NCBI GenBank assembly: GCA_031265635.1
Contig: JAISCK010000038.1
Coordinates: 1-5,670, forward strand
Direction: 5' to 3'
DNA: 5,670 nt
DNA from: Spirochaetaceae bacterium
GTDB taxonomy: Bacteria; Spirochaetota; Spirochaetia; Treponematales; Breznakiellaceae
In this document: one piece after another, positions 1-5,670 of the stretch
Numbering within the stretch: the first letter of the stretch is position 1
Layout: each line of letters begins with the position of its first letter
Translations under genes and position numbers: made by a program
The notes under the pieces: model-generated
The model's database searches: none
What the model was told of the DNA's origin: nothing
What the model saw: the letters and a program-made list of their open reading frames with translations, nothing else

Positions 1-1119
1 ACCGGCGGGGTTGTGTCCCGGCTGCTTTCCCGGCTGGACCTGGAACTGGTGGGGGCGCAGATGATAGCCCCTGACGAGGCCCTTGTCGGGGAATACGCGG
101 ACAGGCTGCGGGAACAAAACCGGGAGGGGGAAGTTACCCTCCTGGCCGATTATGTGGAACGCCGCCTTAAACCTTCCGAGGGCAGAAGGCACAGGACCCT
201 GCTGCTCCTTTTCAGGGGAGAAAATCCCTGCGAAAAACTCGCGGAAATAGTCGGCCATATATATCCCGAACACCAGAGCGTCGAGGCAATAACCGGCGAA
301 ACCATACGGGATACCTACGCGGACCTTATCACCGCGGCCGATGACCCTGGCCGCATGACCCATTTTGAACCGGCGGTGATAACCCCCCGGAACCAGGCCG
401 AGGCCGACGGGGATTTACGGCTCTTTGCCCGCTTTCTTAAAGGGCAGAATAATCTTGTTGAAAATATGGCCTATCCCGATTCCCTTAAAATCCAGAGGAC
501 CCTGGTTATCATAAAGCCCGACAACTGGGCCTACGCGTCCTCAAAACCGGGAACCATCATCGACATGTTTTCCAGGACAGGACTGCGCATCATTGGCATC
601 AAGGTCCACCGCTTTTCCCTGGCAGAGGCTCTGGATTTTTACGGCCCTGTCGAAGACGCCCTTAGATCAAAACTTGCCCCCCTCTTCGGAAAAAAGGCAC
701 GGGAAATTCTGGAAAGGGAATTCCACCTTGTTCTCGGCGAGCCGGTGGAGAAAATGCTTGCCGATAGTTTCGGCGTTGAATACGCGCGGGACCAGTTTCA
801 CCAGATAATACAGTTCATGTCGGGCTGCAATCCCAAAAACCATCCTCTTGAACACATCAAGAGTCCCGGCATGGTAAAATGTATGATTCTCGTATATGAA
901 GGGGAAAACGCCGTACAGAAAATACGGGATGTCCTCGGCCCGACAGACCCGCTCAAAGCGCCCGGGGGAACAGTACGCCGCGAATTCGGCAGCAATGTAA
1001 TGGTCAATACGGCCCATGCCTCAGACTCAAGCGAAAGCTACGCGCGGGAAAAGGACATTGTAAAAGTAGAGGAGAATTCCCTCCCGGATATTATCGACGC
1101 CTATCTGGCGCTGCGGTAG
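1..1119 (+). CDS. Tandem-domain nucleoside diphosphate kinase family protein, 5' end missing
   Basis: The frame is open from base 1, so the N-terminus lies outside the window; 372 residues are visible. The GTG at 13 is probably internal, because the preceding codons (TGGVV) continue an NDK fold. Residue numbers here count from that GTG. NDKs move the gamma-phosphate between NTPs and NDPs through a phospho-His in the cytoplasm. Domain 1 (to about residue 143) has the strand LELVGAQM and the GEN and ETIR segments, but aligning it to domain 2 puts Ile123 at the catalytic His, Ala77 at a conserved Arg and Ile83 at a conserved Thr. Domain 2 (about 161-368) keeps IIKPDN (Lys169), YEGENAV, Arg305, Thr311, GTVRREFG and NTAHASDS with His335, so it could be active. 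About 45 extra residues sit between its early helices and the SPGMV strand. Ordinary NDKs are about 130-150 residues with one domain. Family assignment is secure; the true substrate is not. Confidence 0.85.
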   Translation, partial: TGGVVSRLLSRLDLELVGAQMIAPDEALVGEYADRLREQNREGEVTLLADYVERRLKPSEGRRHRTLLLLFRGENPCEKLAEIVGHIYPEHQSVEAITGETIRDTYADLITAADDPGRMTHFEPAVITPRNQAEADGDLRLFARFLKGQNNLVENMAYPDSLKIQRTLVIIKPDNWAYASSKPGTIIDMFSRTGLRIIGIKVHRFSLAEALDFYGPVEDALRSKLAPLFGKKAREILEREFHLVLGEPVEKMLADSFGVEYARDQFHQIIQFMSGCNPKNHPLEHIKSPGMVKCMILVYEGENAVQKIRDVLGPTDPLKAPGGTVRREFGSNVMVNTAHASDSSESYAREKDIVKVEENSLPDIIDAYLALR

Positions 1120-1144
1120 GCGTCCGGGAACGTCCCTGACGCCT
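1118..1144. terminator. Hairpin between convergent genes
   Basis: Starting inside the TAG stop of the NDK-like gene, AGGCGTC and GACGCCT form a 7-bp stem. One mismatch follows, then GGG/CCC around the loop AACGT. It sits in the 33-nt gap between two convergent stop codons, which is where a two-way terminator is expected. There is no T-tract directly after the stem on either strand; a run of five T's lies about 15 nt further on the plus strand. The hairpin is seen in the sequence; the terminator role is inferred. Confidence 0.4.
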
Positions 1145-1152
1145 CACGGGGC

Positions 1153-1818
1153 CTATTCGGTTTTTATGGAAAGCAGTTCCACGTCAAAAATCAGGGTGGC
1201 GTAGGGAGGTATGGCGCCGGGGCTGCCCTGGGGTCCATACGCGAGGTCCGAAGGAATATACAGCCTGTAGGTGCCGCCCACGCTCATCAGCATGAGCCCC
1301 TCTGACCAGCCGGGAATAACCATATTAAGGGGGAATTCGGCCGGTTCTCCCCGCGTATAGGAACTGTCAAAAACCGTTCCGTCCACAAGGGTTCCCTCGT
1401 AATTAACGGTAACCGTATCCTCGGCGCCGGGTTTTATGCCGCTTCCCTCGGTAACTACCTCATACTGCAGGCCGCTGGCCGTGGTGATGACCCCTTCCTT
1501 TTGCCCGTTTTCGGCAAAAAAGGCGCTTTCCTTTGCCCTGCTCGCGTCGGTAAAAGCCTGCTGTATGGTCGCTATGGCTTCTTCCATGGAGAGATCCTGG
1601 TTGAGGTCCTCAATAGAATCCCTGAATCCCCTGGTAAACGCTTCATAATCAAATTTCATCCCCATTTGCTTGAGGTCGGAACCCAGGACAAACCCAAAGG
1701 CATAACTGGTATTTTCTTCACCCTCTCCGGACGCGGGGCCGGCGGAAGTGTTCTGCGCGTTACAGGCAATAAGCAGGGTGGCGGACAGCAGCGCCGCGAT
1801 ACAACATCTCTTTACCAT
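1153..1818 (-). CDS. FKBP-type peptidyl-prolyl cis-trans isomerase, lipoprotein (Mip/FkpA-like)
   Basis: The 221-residue protein starts MVKRCC, has a hydrophobic stretch and then a lipobox LIAC with Cys19, so it is probably lipidated and exported. Residues about 35-95 resemble the helical N-terminal dimerisation domain of Mip/FkpA proteins (SYAFGFVLGSDL). Residues about 112-219 are an FKBP domain. All the usual FKBP pocket positions can be matched: Tyr140, Phe150, Asp151, Phe162, Val167-Ile168, Trp171, Tyr194 and Phe211. It should therefore be an active isomerase assisting folding of envelope proteins. The ATG at 1818 is chosen because it puts a proper signal peptide at the N-terminus; an in-frame TTG at 1857 would add 13 residues. 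Neither start has a convincing Shine-Dalgarno site. The gene is convergent with the NDK-like gene and divergent from gcvT, so it is probably transcribed alone. Confidence 0.93.
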   Translation of the reverse strand: MVKRCCIAALLSATLLIACNAQNTSAGPASGEGEENTSYAFGFVLGSDLKQMGMKFDYEAFTRGFRDSIEDLNQDLSMEEAIATIQQAFTDASRAKESAFFAENGQKEGVITTASGLQYEVVTEGSGIKPGAEDTVTVNYEGTLVDGTVFDSSYTRGEPAEFPLNMVIPGWSEGLMLMSVGGTYRLYIPSDLAYGPQGSPGAIPPYATLIFDVELLSIKTE

Positions 1819-1895
1819 AAGAAACCAACTTAATGAATAAGATTCCGGGCCGCCCAAGGCGCGCCGGGAGGGTCAAATACTTTTACCCTTTTTCA

Positions 1896-1924
1896 ATCAT
1901 ATACCCAAGCGGGGGAATACTCAA
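1896..1924 (-). promoter_or_regulatory. Sigma70-type promoter candidate for the FKBP gene
   Basis: Read on the minus strand, TTGAGT (-35, bases 1924-1919) is followed after exactly 17 bp by TATGAT (-10, bases 1901-1896). Transcription would start near 1888, giving a leader of about 70 nt before the ATG at 1818. Hexamers and spacing fit the vegetative consensus well, and the position suits the only minus-strand gene. No transcription data are available here. Confidence 0.45.
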
Positions 1925-1950
1925 GGCCGCACTATCGAACAGTAATGCCC

Positions 1951-2085
1951 GGTTTACCCCGGCAGAGAACGAAAGGACACCGCAAGCTCCGTTTTAGGGG
2001 TCCTGTCAGGGGGTAAAGACCCTCCTTGCGGAGGGCGCTTTTCCCCCTGCCACCCCTCCCACAATCGTTTGGCGTCCTTTCGCCA
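1951..2085. other. Nested inverted-repeat region, possible structured RNA or leader
   Basis: This non-coding stretch contains several inverted repeats that can nest. The outermost is CGAAAGGACaCC (1970-1981) with GGcGTCCTTTCG (2071-2082), 11 of 12 paired. Inside it are AGGGGT (1996-2001) with ACCCCT (2052-2057), CAGGGGG (2007-2013) with CCCCCTG (2043-2049), and CCCTCC (2020-2025) with GGAGGG (2030-2035) around TTGC. Competing pairings also exist: TTTACCCC (1953-1960) with GGGGTAAA (2010-2017), extended by GGCAG (1961-1965) with CTGTC (2003-2007); and a local TGGCG/CGCCA hairpin at 2070-2085. I do not recognise it as RNase P RNA, tmRNA, SRP RNA, 6S RNA, a T-box or a glycine riboswitch. Inverted repeats do not reveal the strand. 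It could be an RNA gene, a leader element or a repeat element; the structure is seen, the function is unknown. Confidence 0.5.
2020..2042 (+). terminator. Terminator-like hairpin within the structured region
   Basis: A perfect 6-bp G+C stem CCCTCC/GGAGGG with the 4-nt loop TTGC is followed by CGC and four T's (2039-2042). This looks like a short intrinsic terminator on the plus strand, although the T-run is short and separated from the stem by three bases. It could end a small transcript begun upstream in the gap. It could equally be just the inner arm of the larger fold around it. Confidence 0.35.
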
Positions 2086-2130
2086 GATGAGCAAATCAGG
2101 GCAGTACTGGCTACCAGGGAAAATCAGAGA

Positions 2131-2168
2131 AGAAATCCGTCAAATTTGGGATAATTTGACGGATTTCT
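2131..2168. repeat. Perfect 16-bp inverted repeat ahead of gcvT
   Basis: AGAAATCCGTCAAATT (2131-2146) and AATTTGACGGATTTCT (2153-2168) are exact reverse complements separated by TGGGAT; an A-T pair at 2130/2169 extends the stem to 17 bp. It lies 72 bp before the gcvT ATG and is A+T richer than its surroundings. There is no long T-tract after it on either strand (TTGG on plus), so a plain terminator is not obvious. The centre contains TGGGATAAT, which resembles an extended -10 element with no good -35. It may be an operator, a processing or termination hairpin, or a repeat element. The palindrome is certain; its role is not. Confidence 0.6.
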
Positions 2169-2202
2169 TTGGTTGAATCTGGGAATTATCACGCTGTTCC
2201 CT

Positions 2203-2224
2203 CCCTTGTCCCTGCAAGGGTTTT
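2203..2224 (+). terminator. Terminator-like hairpin in the gcvT leader, possible attenuator
   Basis: CCCTTG (2203-2208) pairs with CAAGGG (2215-2220) around TCCCTG, and four T's follow immediately (2221-2224). The gcvT ATG is only 16 nt beyond the T-run. A second small stem, GGGAA (2181-2185) with TTCCC (2197-2201), lies directly upstream. A weak intrinsic terminator in this position would fit attenuation of the gcv operon, but the stem is only 6 bp and no sensor domain was recognised. It might instead modulate ribosome access to the poor gcvT ribosome site. Confidence 0.35.
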
Positions 2225-2240
2225 CCCATATATTGAAGTG

Positions 2241-3356
2241 ATGAAAACAACGCTGCTTAAACCCTGGCATGAGGCCGCCGGCGCCCGTTTTGCCCCTTTT
2301 GCCGGTTTTGAAATGCCTATACAGTACCCTGCCGGCGCTGTGGAAGAGCATCGCCTGTGCCGGCGCGGCGCCGGGTTCTTCGATATAGACCACATGGGAC
2401 AGTTTATCATCCGGGGGAACGGCGCGGGAGAGGCCCTTTCTTCCCTGGTTTCCAGCCGTATTCTGGATATGAAAGAAAACGAAGCCCGGTACGCCCTGCT
2501 GCTCAATGAGGCAGGCGGCGTCATTGACGATCTTTTTATCTACCGCATGAACAAAAACGAAGCCGAAGACGGCTGGTTTGTCGTGGTCAACGCGGGAAAC
2601 CGCGATGCCGACTATGCGTGGTTCAGGGAGCGCCTTCCGGCGGGGCTGAGTCTTGAGGATGTTTCCAGCAAAGTTTACATGATTTCCGTTCAGGGCCCCC
2701 TGGCCGTAAAACTCCTTGACAGCGTATCGGGCGGCGCGCTCTCGTCCATCCCCCGTTTATCCATGACCACGGCAAACATCATGGGGCTTCCGGTACGCAT
2801 GGGCCGTACCGGCTATACCGGCGAGGACGGCGCGGAACTTTTTTACGCCGCGGACAAGGCCCTGGAACTCTGGGAATTCCTCTTTGCCGAAGCGGAAAGG
2901 CAGGGTCTTGAGGCCGGTCCTGTGGGTCTTGCCGCCAGGGATTCGCTTCGCTTTGAGGCGGGCATGCCCCTCCACGGCCATGAGATAGGACCTGATATTA
3001 CCCCCCTTGAGGCGCTCCTTTCCTGGGCCTGTGATTTCGAAAAAGAATTTACCGGCAGGGCAAGCCTCCTTGCCTTAAAGGAACAGGGCTTAAAGCGAAA
3101 GCTCGTAACCATCAATGTGAAAGGCGGCGTTCCCCGGGAAGGCTACAGGGTTTTAAGCCGCGAAGGAGAAGACATCGGCGTCTGCGCGGCGGGCATGTTC
3201 TGCCCCACGTCGGGGACCTATTCGGCCAACGCCTTTGTCCCCCCGGAATACGCCAGGACCGGAACCGTCCTCGCCGTTTCTATACGGGGCAACGCGAAAG
3301 AAGGGACGGTGATCAAACGTCCTTTGTATATACCCGTATATAGGAGATCTGTATGA
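2241..3356 (+). CDS. gcvT: Glycine cleavage system T-protein (aminomethyltransferase)
   Basis: The T-protein takes the aminomethyl group from the lipoyl arm of GcvH, passes its one-carbon unit to tetrahydrofolate and releases ammonia. The 371 residues match the family's usual length and have the expected order: N-terminal LKPWHEAAGARFAPFAGFEMPIQY, then FDIDHMGQ (about 47-54), GGVIDDLFIYR with the conserved catalytic-region Asp96/Asp97, GRTGYTGEDGAE (about 188-199), ARDSLRFEAGMPLHGHEI (about 232-249) and a C-terminal barrel with CPTSGTYSANAFVPPEYA (about 321-338). The ATG at 2241 is chosen because MKTTLLKPWH is the family N-terminus; an in-frame TTG at 2169 would add 24 unrelated residues. The site ahead of this ATG (TTGAAGTG) is a poor Shine-Dalgarno match, unlike those of the next three genes. 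Its TGA overlaps the gcvH ATG by 4 nt. Confidence 0.96.
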   Translation: MKTTLLKPWHEAAGARFAPFAGFEMPIQYPAGAVEEHRLCRRGAGFFDIDHMGQFIIRGNGAGEALSSLVSSRILDMKENEARYALLLNEAGGVIDDLFIYRMNKNEAEDGWFVVVNAGNRDADYAWFRERLPAGLSLEDVSSKVYMISVQGPLAVKLLDSVSGGALSSIPRLSMTTANIMGLPVRMGRTGYTGEDGAELFYAADKALELWEFLFAEAERQGLEAGPVGLAARDSLRFEAGMPLHGHEIGPDITPLEALLSWACDFEKEFTGRASLLALKEQGLKRKLVTINVKGGVPREGYRVLSREGEDIGVCAAGMFCPTSGTYSANAFVPPEYARTGTVLAVSIRGNAKEGTVIKRPLYIPVYRRSV

Positions 3357-3736
3357 AACTAGACAGCAAAGCCCGGTACGCGGAAACCCACGAATGGGCG
3401 CGCAAAGACGGCGACACGGTGAGCGTGGGTATTTCCGATCACGCCCAGCACAGCCTTGGGGATATAGTCTTTGTAGACCTTCCCAAGGTCGGTTCTTCAT
3501 TCAAGGCAAAGGATACCTTTGGCGTGGTTGAATCGGTAAAGGCGGCCAGCGATATGTATCTTCCCCTTTCCGGAACCATTACCCAGGTGAACGAGAAGCT
3601 CGCCGAACAGCCTGATCTTATCAACAAGGATTGTTACGGCGCGGGCTGGATTGTCAGGATTACCCCCTCCGACGACGCCGAATGGGACAGCCTCCTTTCC
3701 CCCGGCGACTACAAAAAAAACGCCCCGGAGGAATAA
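3353..3736 (+). CDS. gcvH: Glycine cleavage system H-protein (lipoyl carrier)
   Basis: GcvH carries lipoate that shuttles the aminomethyl intermediate between the P, T and L proteins. The 127 residues are the normal family size. Diagnostic segments are ETHEWARKDGD (11-21), VGISDHAQHSLGDIVFVDLP (25-44), VVESVKAASDMYLPLSG (58-74), in which Lys63 is the lipoylation site, and GAGWIVRI near the C-terminus. The start ATG overlaps the gcvT stop (ATGA) and is preceded by AGGAG (3342-3346) with a 6-nt spacer, so translation is probably coupled to gcvT. The lipoylation enzymes are not in this window. Confidence 0.97.
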   Translation: MKLDSKARYAETHEWARKDGDTVSVGISDHAQHSLGDIVFVDLPKVGSSFKAKDTFGVVESVKAASDMYLPLSGTITQVNEKLAEQPDLINKDCYGAGWIVRITPSDDAEWDSLLSPGDYKKNAPEE

Positions 3737-3738
3737 TC

Positions 3739-5073
3739 GTGCCCTATATTCCTGTTACCGCCTCCCAGACAGAAGCGATGCTCCGCTTCCTGGGCTTACA
3801 TTCCCTTGAGGAACTGTTCAGGGAAATCCCCAAGGAATTCCGTTTCCCTTCCCTTAAACTTGACGAGGGCTTGAGCGAGGCGGAAACGCTGCGGGAGCTT
3901 GAGTCCCTTGCCGGGCAAAACGCCGATGCCGGAAGCCTCTTCTGGTTTCTCGGCGGCGGCGCGTATAACCACTTTGTGCCTTCGGCGGTGGCCGGCCTTG
4001 CCTCGCGGGGCGAGTATGTTACCGCCTATACGCCCTACCAGAGCGAAGTAAGCCAGGGCACCCTTCAAACTATTTTTGAATACCAAAGCCTGATAGCCGA
4101 TCTTACCGGCATGGAAGTGGTAAACGCCGGCCACTACGACGGCGCGACTGCCCTCGCGGAGGCGGTGCTTATGGCGCTGAGAAACGACCCGTCAAAACGG
4201 CGCGTGCTTCTTCCTTTGGGCATACATCCTGAATACCGGGCGGTTCTTGACACCTACCTCGCCGCCCGTAACTGCGAGGTGGAATCGTACAGCGGAAGCC
4301 CCGCCGAAGCCGCGCGGGGGACGGGCCTTGCCGCCCTTGTCGCCTGTTACCCCGATTTTTTCGGAACCATCCCCGATCTCTCCGGCGCCGCCCAGGCGGT
4401 ACACAGGGAAGGCGGGCTTTTTATTGTTCACGCCGACCCTGTTATGCTGGGCCTCCTTAAAAGCCCCGGCTCCTGGGGCGCCGATATTGTAAGCGCCGAA
4501 GGCCAGAGCCTGGGCAACGACCTCAATTATGGCGGCCCCTTTCTCGGCATCATGGCGACTTCGGCGGCCCTCATGCGCCGTCTGCCGGGCCGCATCGCGG
4601 GCGAGGCGCGGGACACGGAAAACCGCCGGGGCTTTGTCCTCACCCTCACCGCCAGGGAACAGCACATACGCCGGGAAAAGGCGGTTTCCAATATCTGTTC
4701 CAACCAGGGCCTTGCCGCGCTCCGCGCCTGCATATACCTTGCCCTCATGGGAAAAAACGGCCTCAGGGAAGCGGCAAGCCTCTGCTGGCACCGGGCCCAT
4801 TACGCGGCAAAAGAAATCGCCCGCGTCCCCGGCTGTTCGGTACGGCCCGGAAATTTTTTCAAGGAATTTACCGTTACCCTCCCCTGCCCGGCCGCCGGCC
4901 TCGCGGAAAAACTTGCCGGGGAAAACATAGTTCCCGGCCTTCCCCTTTCGCGGTATTTCCCCGAAAAAGAAAACGAGCTTTTGGTCTGCGTAACCGAAAT
5001 GAATTCCAGGCGCGACATTGATACCCTGGTCAGCGCTGTCAGACGGGAAACTTCGTCAGGAGGCAGGGCATGA
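3739..5073 (+). CDS. gcvPA: Glycine dehydrogenase (decarboxylating) subunit 1
   Basis: This is the N-terminal half of the split P-protein. It pairs with GcvPB to decarboxylate glycine on PLP and load the residual aminomethyl group onto GcvH; it lacks the PLP lysine itself. The 444 residues match the usual GcvPA length. Family hallmarks include YIPVT at the start, FLGGGAYNHFVPSAV (70-84), YTPYQSEVSQGTLQTIFEYQ (97-116), YDGATALAEA (133-142), EGQSLGNDLNYGGPFLG (254-270), PGRIAGE (283-289) and LTLTAREQHIRREKAVSNIC (301-320). Family members commonly read NASMYDGAT where this has NAGHYDGAT, a mild deviation. The GTG at 3739 is chosen over upstream in-frame codons because it begins the family N-terminus and has GGAGG (3727-3731) with a 7-nt spacer. 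It starts 2 nt after gcvH and overlaps gcvPB by 4 nt. Confidence 0.96.
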   Translation: MPYIPVTASQTEAMLRFLGLHSLEELFREIPKEFRFPSLKLDEGLSEAETLRELESLAGQNADAGSLFWFLGGGAYNHFVPSAVAGLASRGEYVTAYTPYQSEVSQGTLQTIFEYQSLIADLTGMEVVNAGHYDGATALAEAVLMALRNDPSKRRVLLPLGIHPEYRAVLDTYLAARNCEVESYSGSPAEAARGTGLAALVACYPDFFGTIPDLSGAAQAVHREGGLFIVHADPVMLGLLKSPGSWGADIVSAEGQSLGNDLNYGGPFLGIMATSAALMRRLPGRIAGEARDTENRRGFVLTLTAREQHIRREKAVSNICSNQGLAALRACIYLALMGKNGLREAASLCWHRAHYAAKEIARVPGCSVRPGNFFKEFTVTLPCPAAGLAEKLAGENIVPGLPLSRYFPEKENELLVCVTEMNSRRDIDTLVSAVRRETSSGGRA

Positions 5074-5670
5074 ACGAAACGATAAAGGCCGACGCCCTGT
5101 TATACGAACTGGGCGCGGAGGGCAGAAAGGGAGTCAGCCTCCCCAAACTTGATGTTGAAGAAACGCCGGTACCCCCTGAGCTTCTGCGGGAGGATTTACC
5201 CCTGCCCGAACTTGACGAAGCCACGGTGGTCCGCCACTTCACCCTGCTTTCCCAGAAAAATTTTTCGATAGACGGCCAATTCTATCCCCTGGGTTCCTGC
5301 ACCATGAAGTACAATCCCAGGATGAATGAAGAAGCCGCCGCCCTCAAGGGGTTCAGGCGTACCCATCCCCTGCTTCCCGAAACCATGACCCAGGGCGCTC
5401 TGGCCCTGCTGTACAAGCTCCAGGAAAGCCTCAGGGAAATTACCGGCTTTGAACGTTTCTCGCTCCAGGGCGCGGCGGGCGCCCAGGGCGAACTTGCCGG
5501 AGCGCTGATGATACGCGCGTACCATGCCTCACGGGGCGATTCACGCCGCACCCGCATGCTGGTCCCCGACTCGGCCCACGGGACAAACCCGGCGACCTGT
5601 ACCATGGCGGGGCTTGCCGCCGAAACCATAGCGTCGGACTCAAACGGCGCCGTGGACATGGCGGCCCTCA
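5070..5670 (+). CDS. gcvPB: Glycine dehydrogenase (decarboxylating) subunit 2, 3' end missing
   Basis: The frame starting MNETIKADALLYELG is open to the window edge, giving 200 residues of a protein normally about 480-500 long. GcvPB is the PLP-bearing half of the split P-protein. Visible hallmarks are LPKLDVEE (24-31), FYPLGSCTMKYNPRMNE (71-87), THPLLPE (98-104), SLQGAAGAQGELAG (131-144) and PDSAHGTNPAT (166-176). The PLP-lysine region lies beyond the window. SLQGAAGAQGE differs slightly from the LQPAAGAHGE I expect in short-form GcvPB; the Gln also occurs in fused P-proteins, so I do not read it as damage. The ATG overlaps the gcvPA stop (ATGA) and follows AGGAGG (5058-5063) with a 6-nt spacer, indicating coupled translation. 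Confidence 0.96.
   Translation, partial: MNETIKADALLYELGAEGRKGVSLPKLDVEETPVPPELLREDLPLPELDEATVVRHFTLLSQKNFSIDGQFYPLGSCTMKYNPRMNEEAAALKGFRRTHPLLPETMTQGALALLYKLQESLREITGFERFSLQGAAGAQGELAGALMIRAYHASRGDSRRTRMLVPDSAHGTNPATCTMAGLAAETIASDSNGAVDMAAL

Noticed and set aside
1961..1990. Glycine riboswitch core suggested by GAAAGGAC and CACCG
   Set aside because: Only short fragments resemble the consensus; they occur in the wrong order and without the surrounding stems, and GAAAGGAC is explained by the outer inverted repeat.
1945..2017. 23-codon open frame starting at ATG 1945
   Set aside because: It has no ribosome site, its composition is basic and proline/arginine-rich, and it lies within the structured repeats.
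1970..2082. Small transposable element with 12-bp terminal inverted repeats
   Set aside because: The outer arms would suit one, but the flanks show no convincing target-site duplication, and the additional nested pairs fit a folded RNA better.
2169..2240. TTG start extending gcvT by 24 residues
   Set aside because: The extension is not like any GcvT N-terminus, starts inside the hairpin region and has no ribosome site.
3631..3738. Upstream extension of gcvPA into gcvH
   Set aside because: The added residues overlap gcvH out of frame, are arginine-rich and unlike GcvPA, whereas the GTG at 3739 has an ideal ribosome site and the family N-terminus.
4192..4800. Open frame of 202 codons antisense to gcvPA
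   Set aside because: It lies wholly within a clear gcvPA gene, shows no family motifs, and is the sort of antisense frame that G+C-biased third positions create.

Overview
The window holds one gene cut at the left edge, one complete gene on the opposite strand, a long structured non-coding gap, and the first four genes of a glycine cleavage operon, the last cut at the right edge. DNA composition is moderately G+C rich and the codon use looks uniform across the genes, with no sign of a recently acquired segment. The split P-protein (separate GcvPA and GcvPB), the predicted FKBP lipoprotein and the strong Shine-Dalgarno sites are compatible with a spirochaete. My impression is a Treponema-like bacterium, perhaps of the insect-gut type, but this rests on general resemblance and is not proven by anything in the window.

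Layout. Positions 1-1119 (+) encode most of a protein with two tandem nucleoside diphosphate kinase (NDK) domains; the first appears catalytically dead and the second keeps the active-site His. It converges on an outer-envelope or periplasm-facing FKBP-type peptidyl-prolyl isomerase lipoprotein (1153-1818, -), with a small hairpin between the two stop codons. A promoter-like pair of hexamers (1896-1924, -) lies ahead of the FKBP gene. The gap from 1819 to 2240 separates this gene from the divergent gcv operon and is full of inverted repeats: a nested G+C-rich structure (1951-2085), a perfect 16-bp palindrome (2131-2168) and a terminator-like hairpin just ahead of gcvT (2203-2224). No glycine riboswitch consensus was recognised there.

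From 2241 onward the genes gcvT, gcvH, gcvPA and gcvPB are packed with 4-nt ATGA overlaps or a 2-nt gap. They encode the aminomethyltransferase (T), the lipoyl carrier (H) and the two halves of the glycine decarboxylase (P). Together with a dihydrolipoyl dehydrogenase (L), not seen here, they split glycine into CO2, ammonia and methylene-tetrahydrofolate with reduction of NAD+, or run in reverse. The enzymes themselves look ordinary; the most unusual material is the structured gap and the degenerate tandem NDK.
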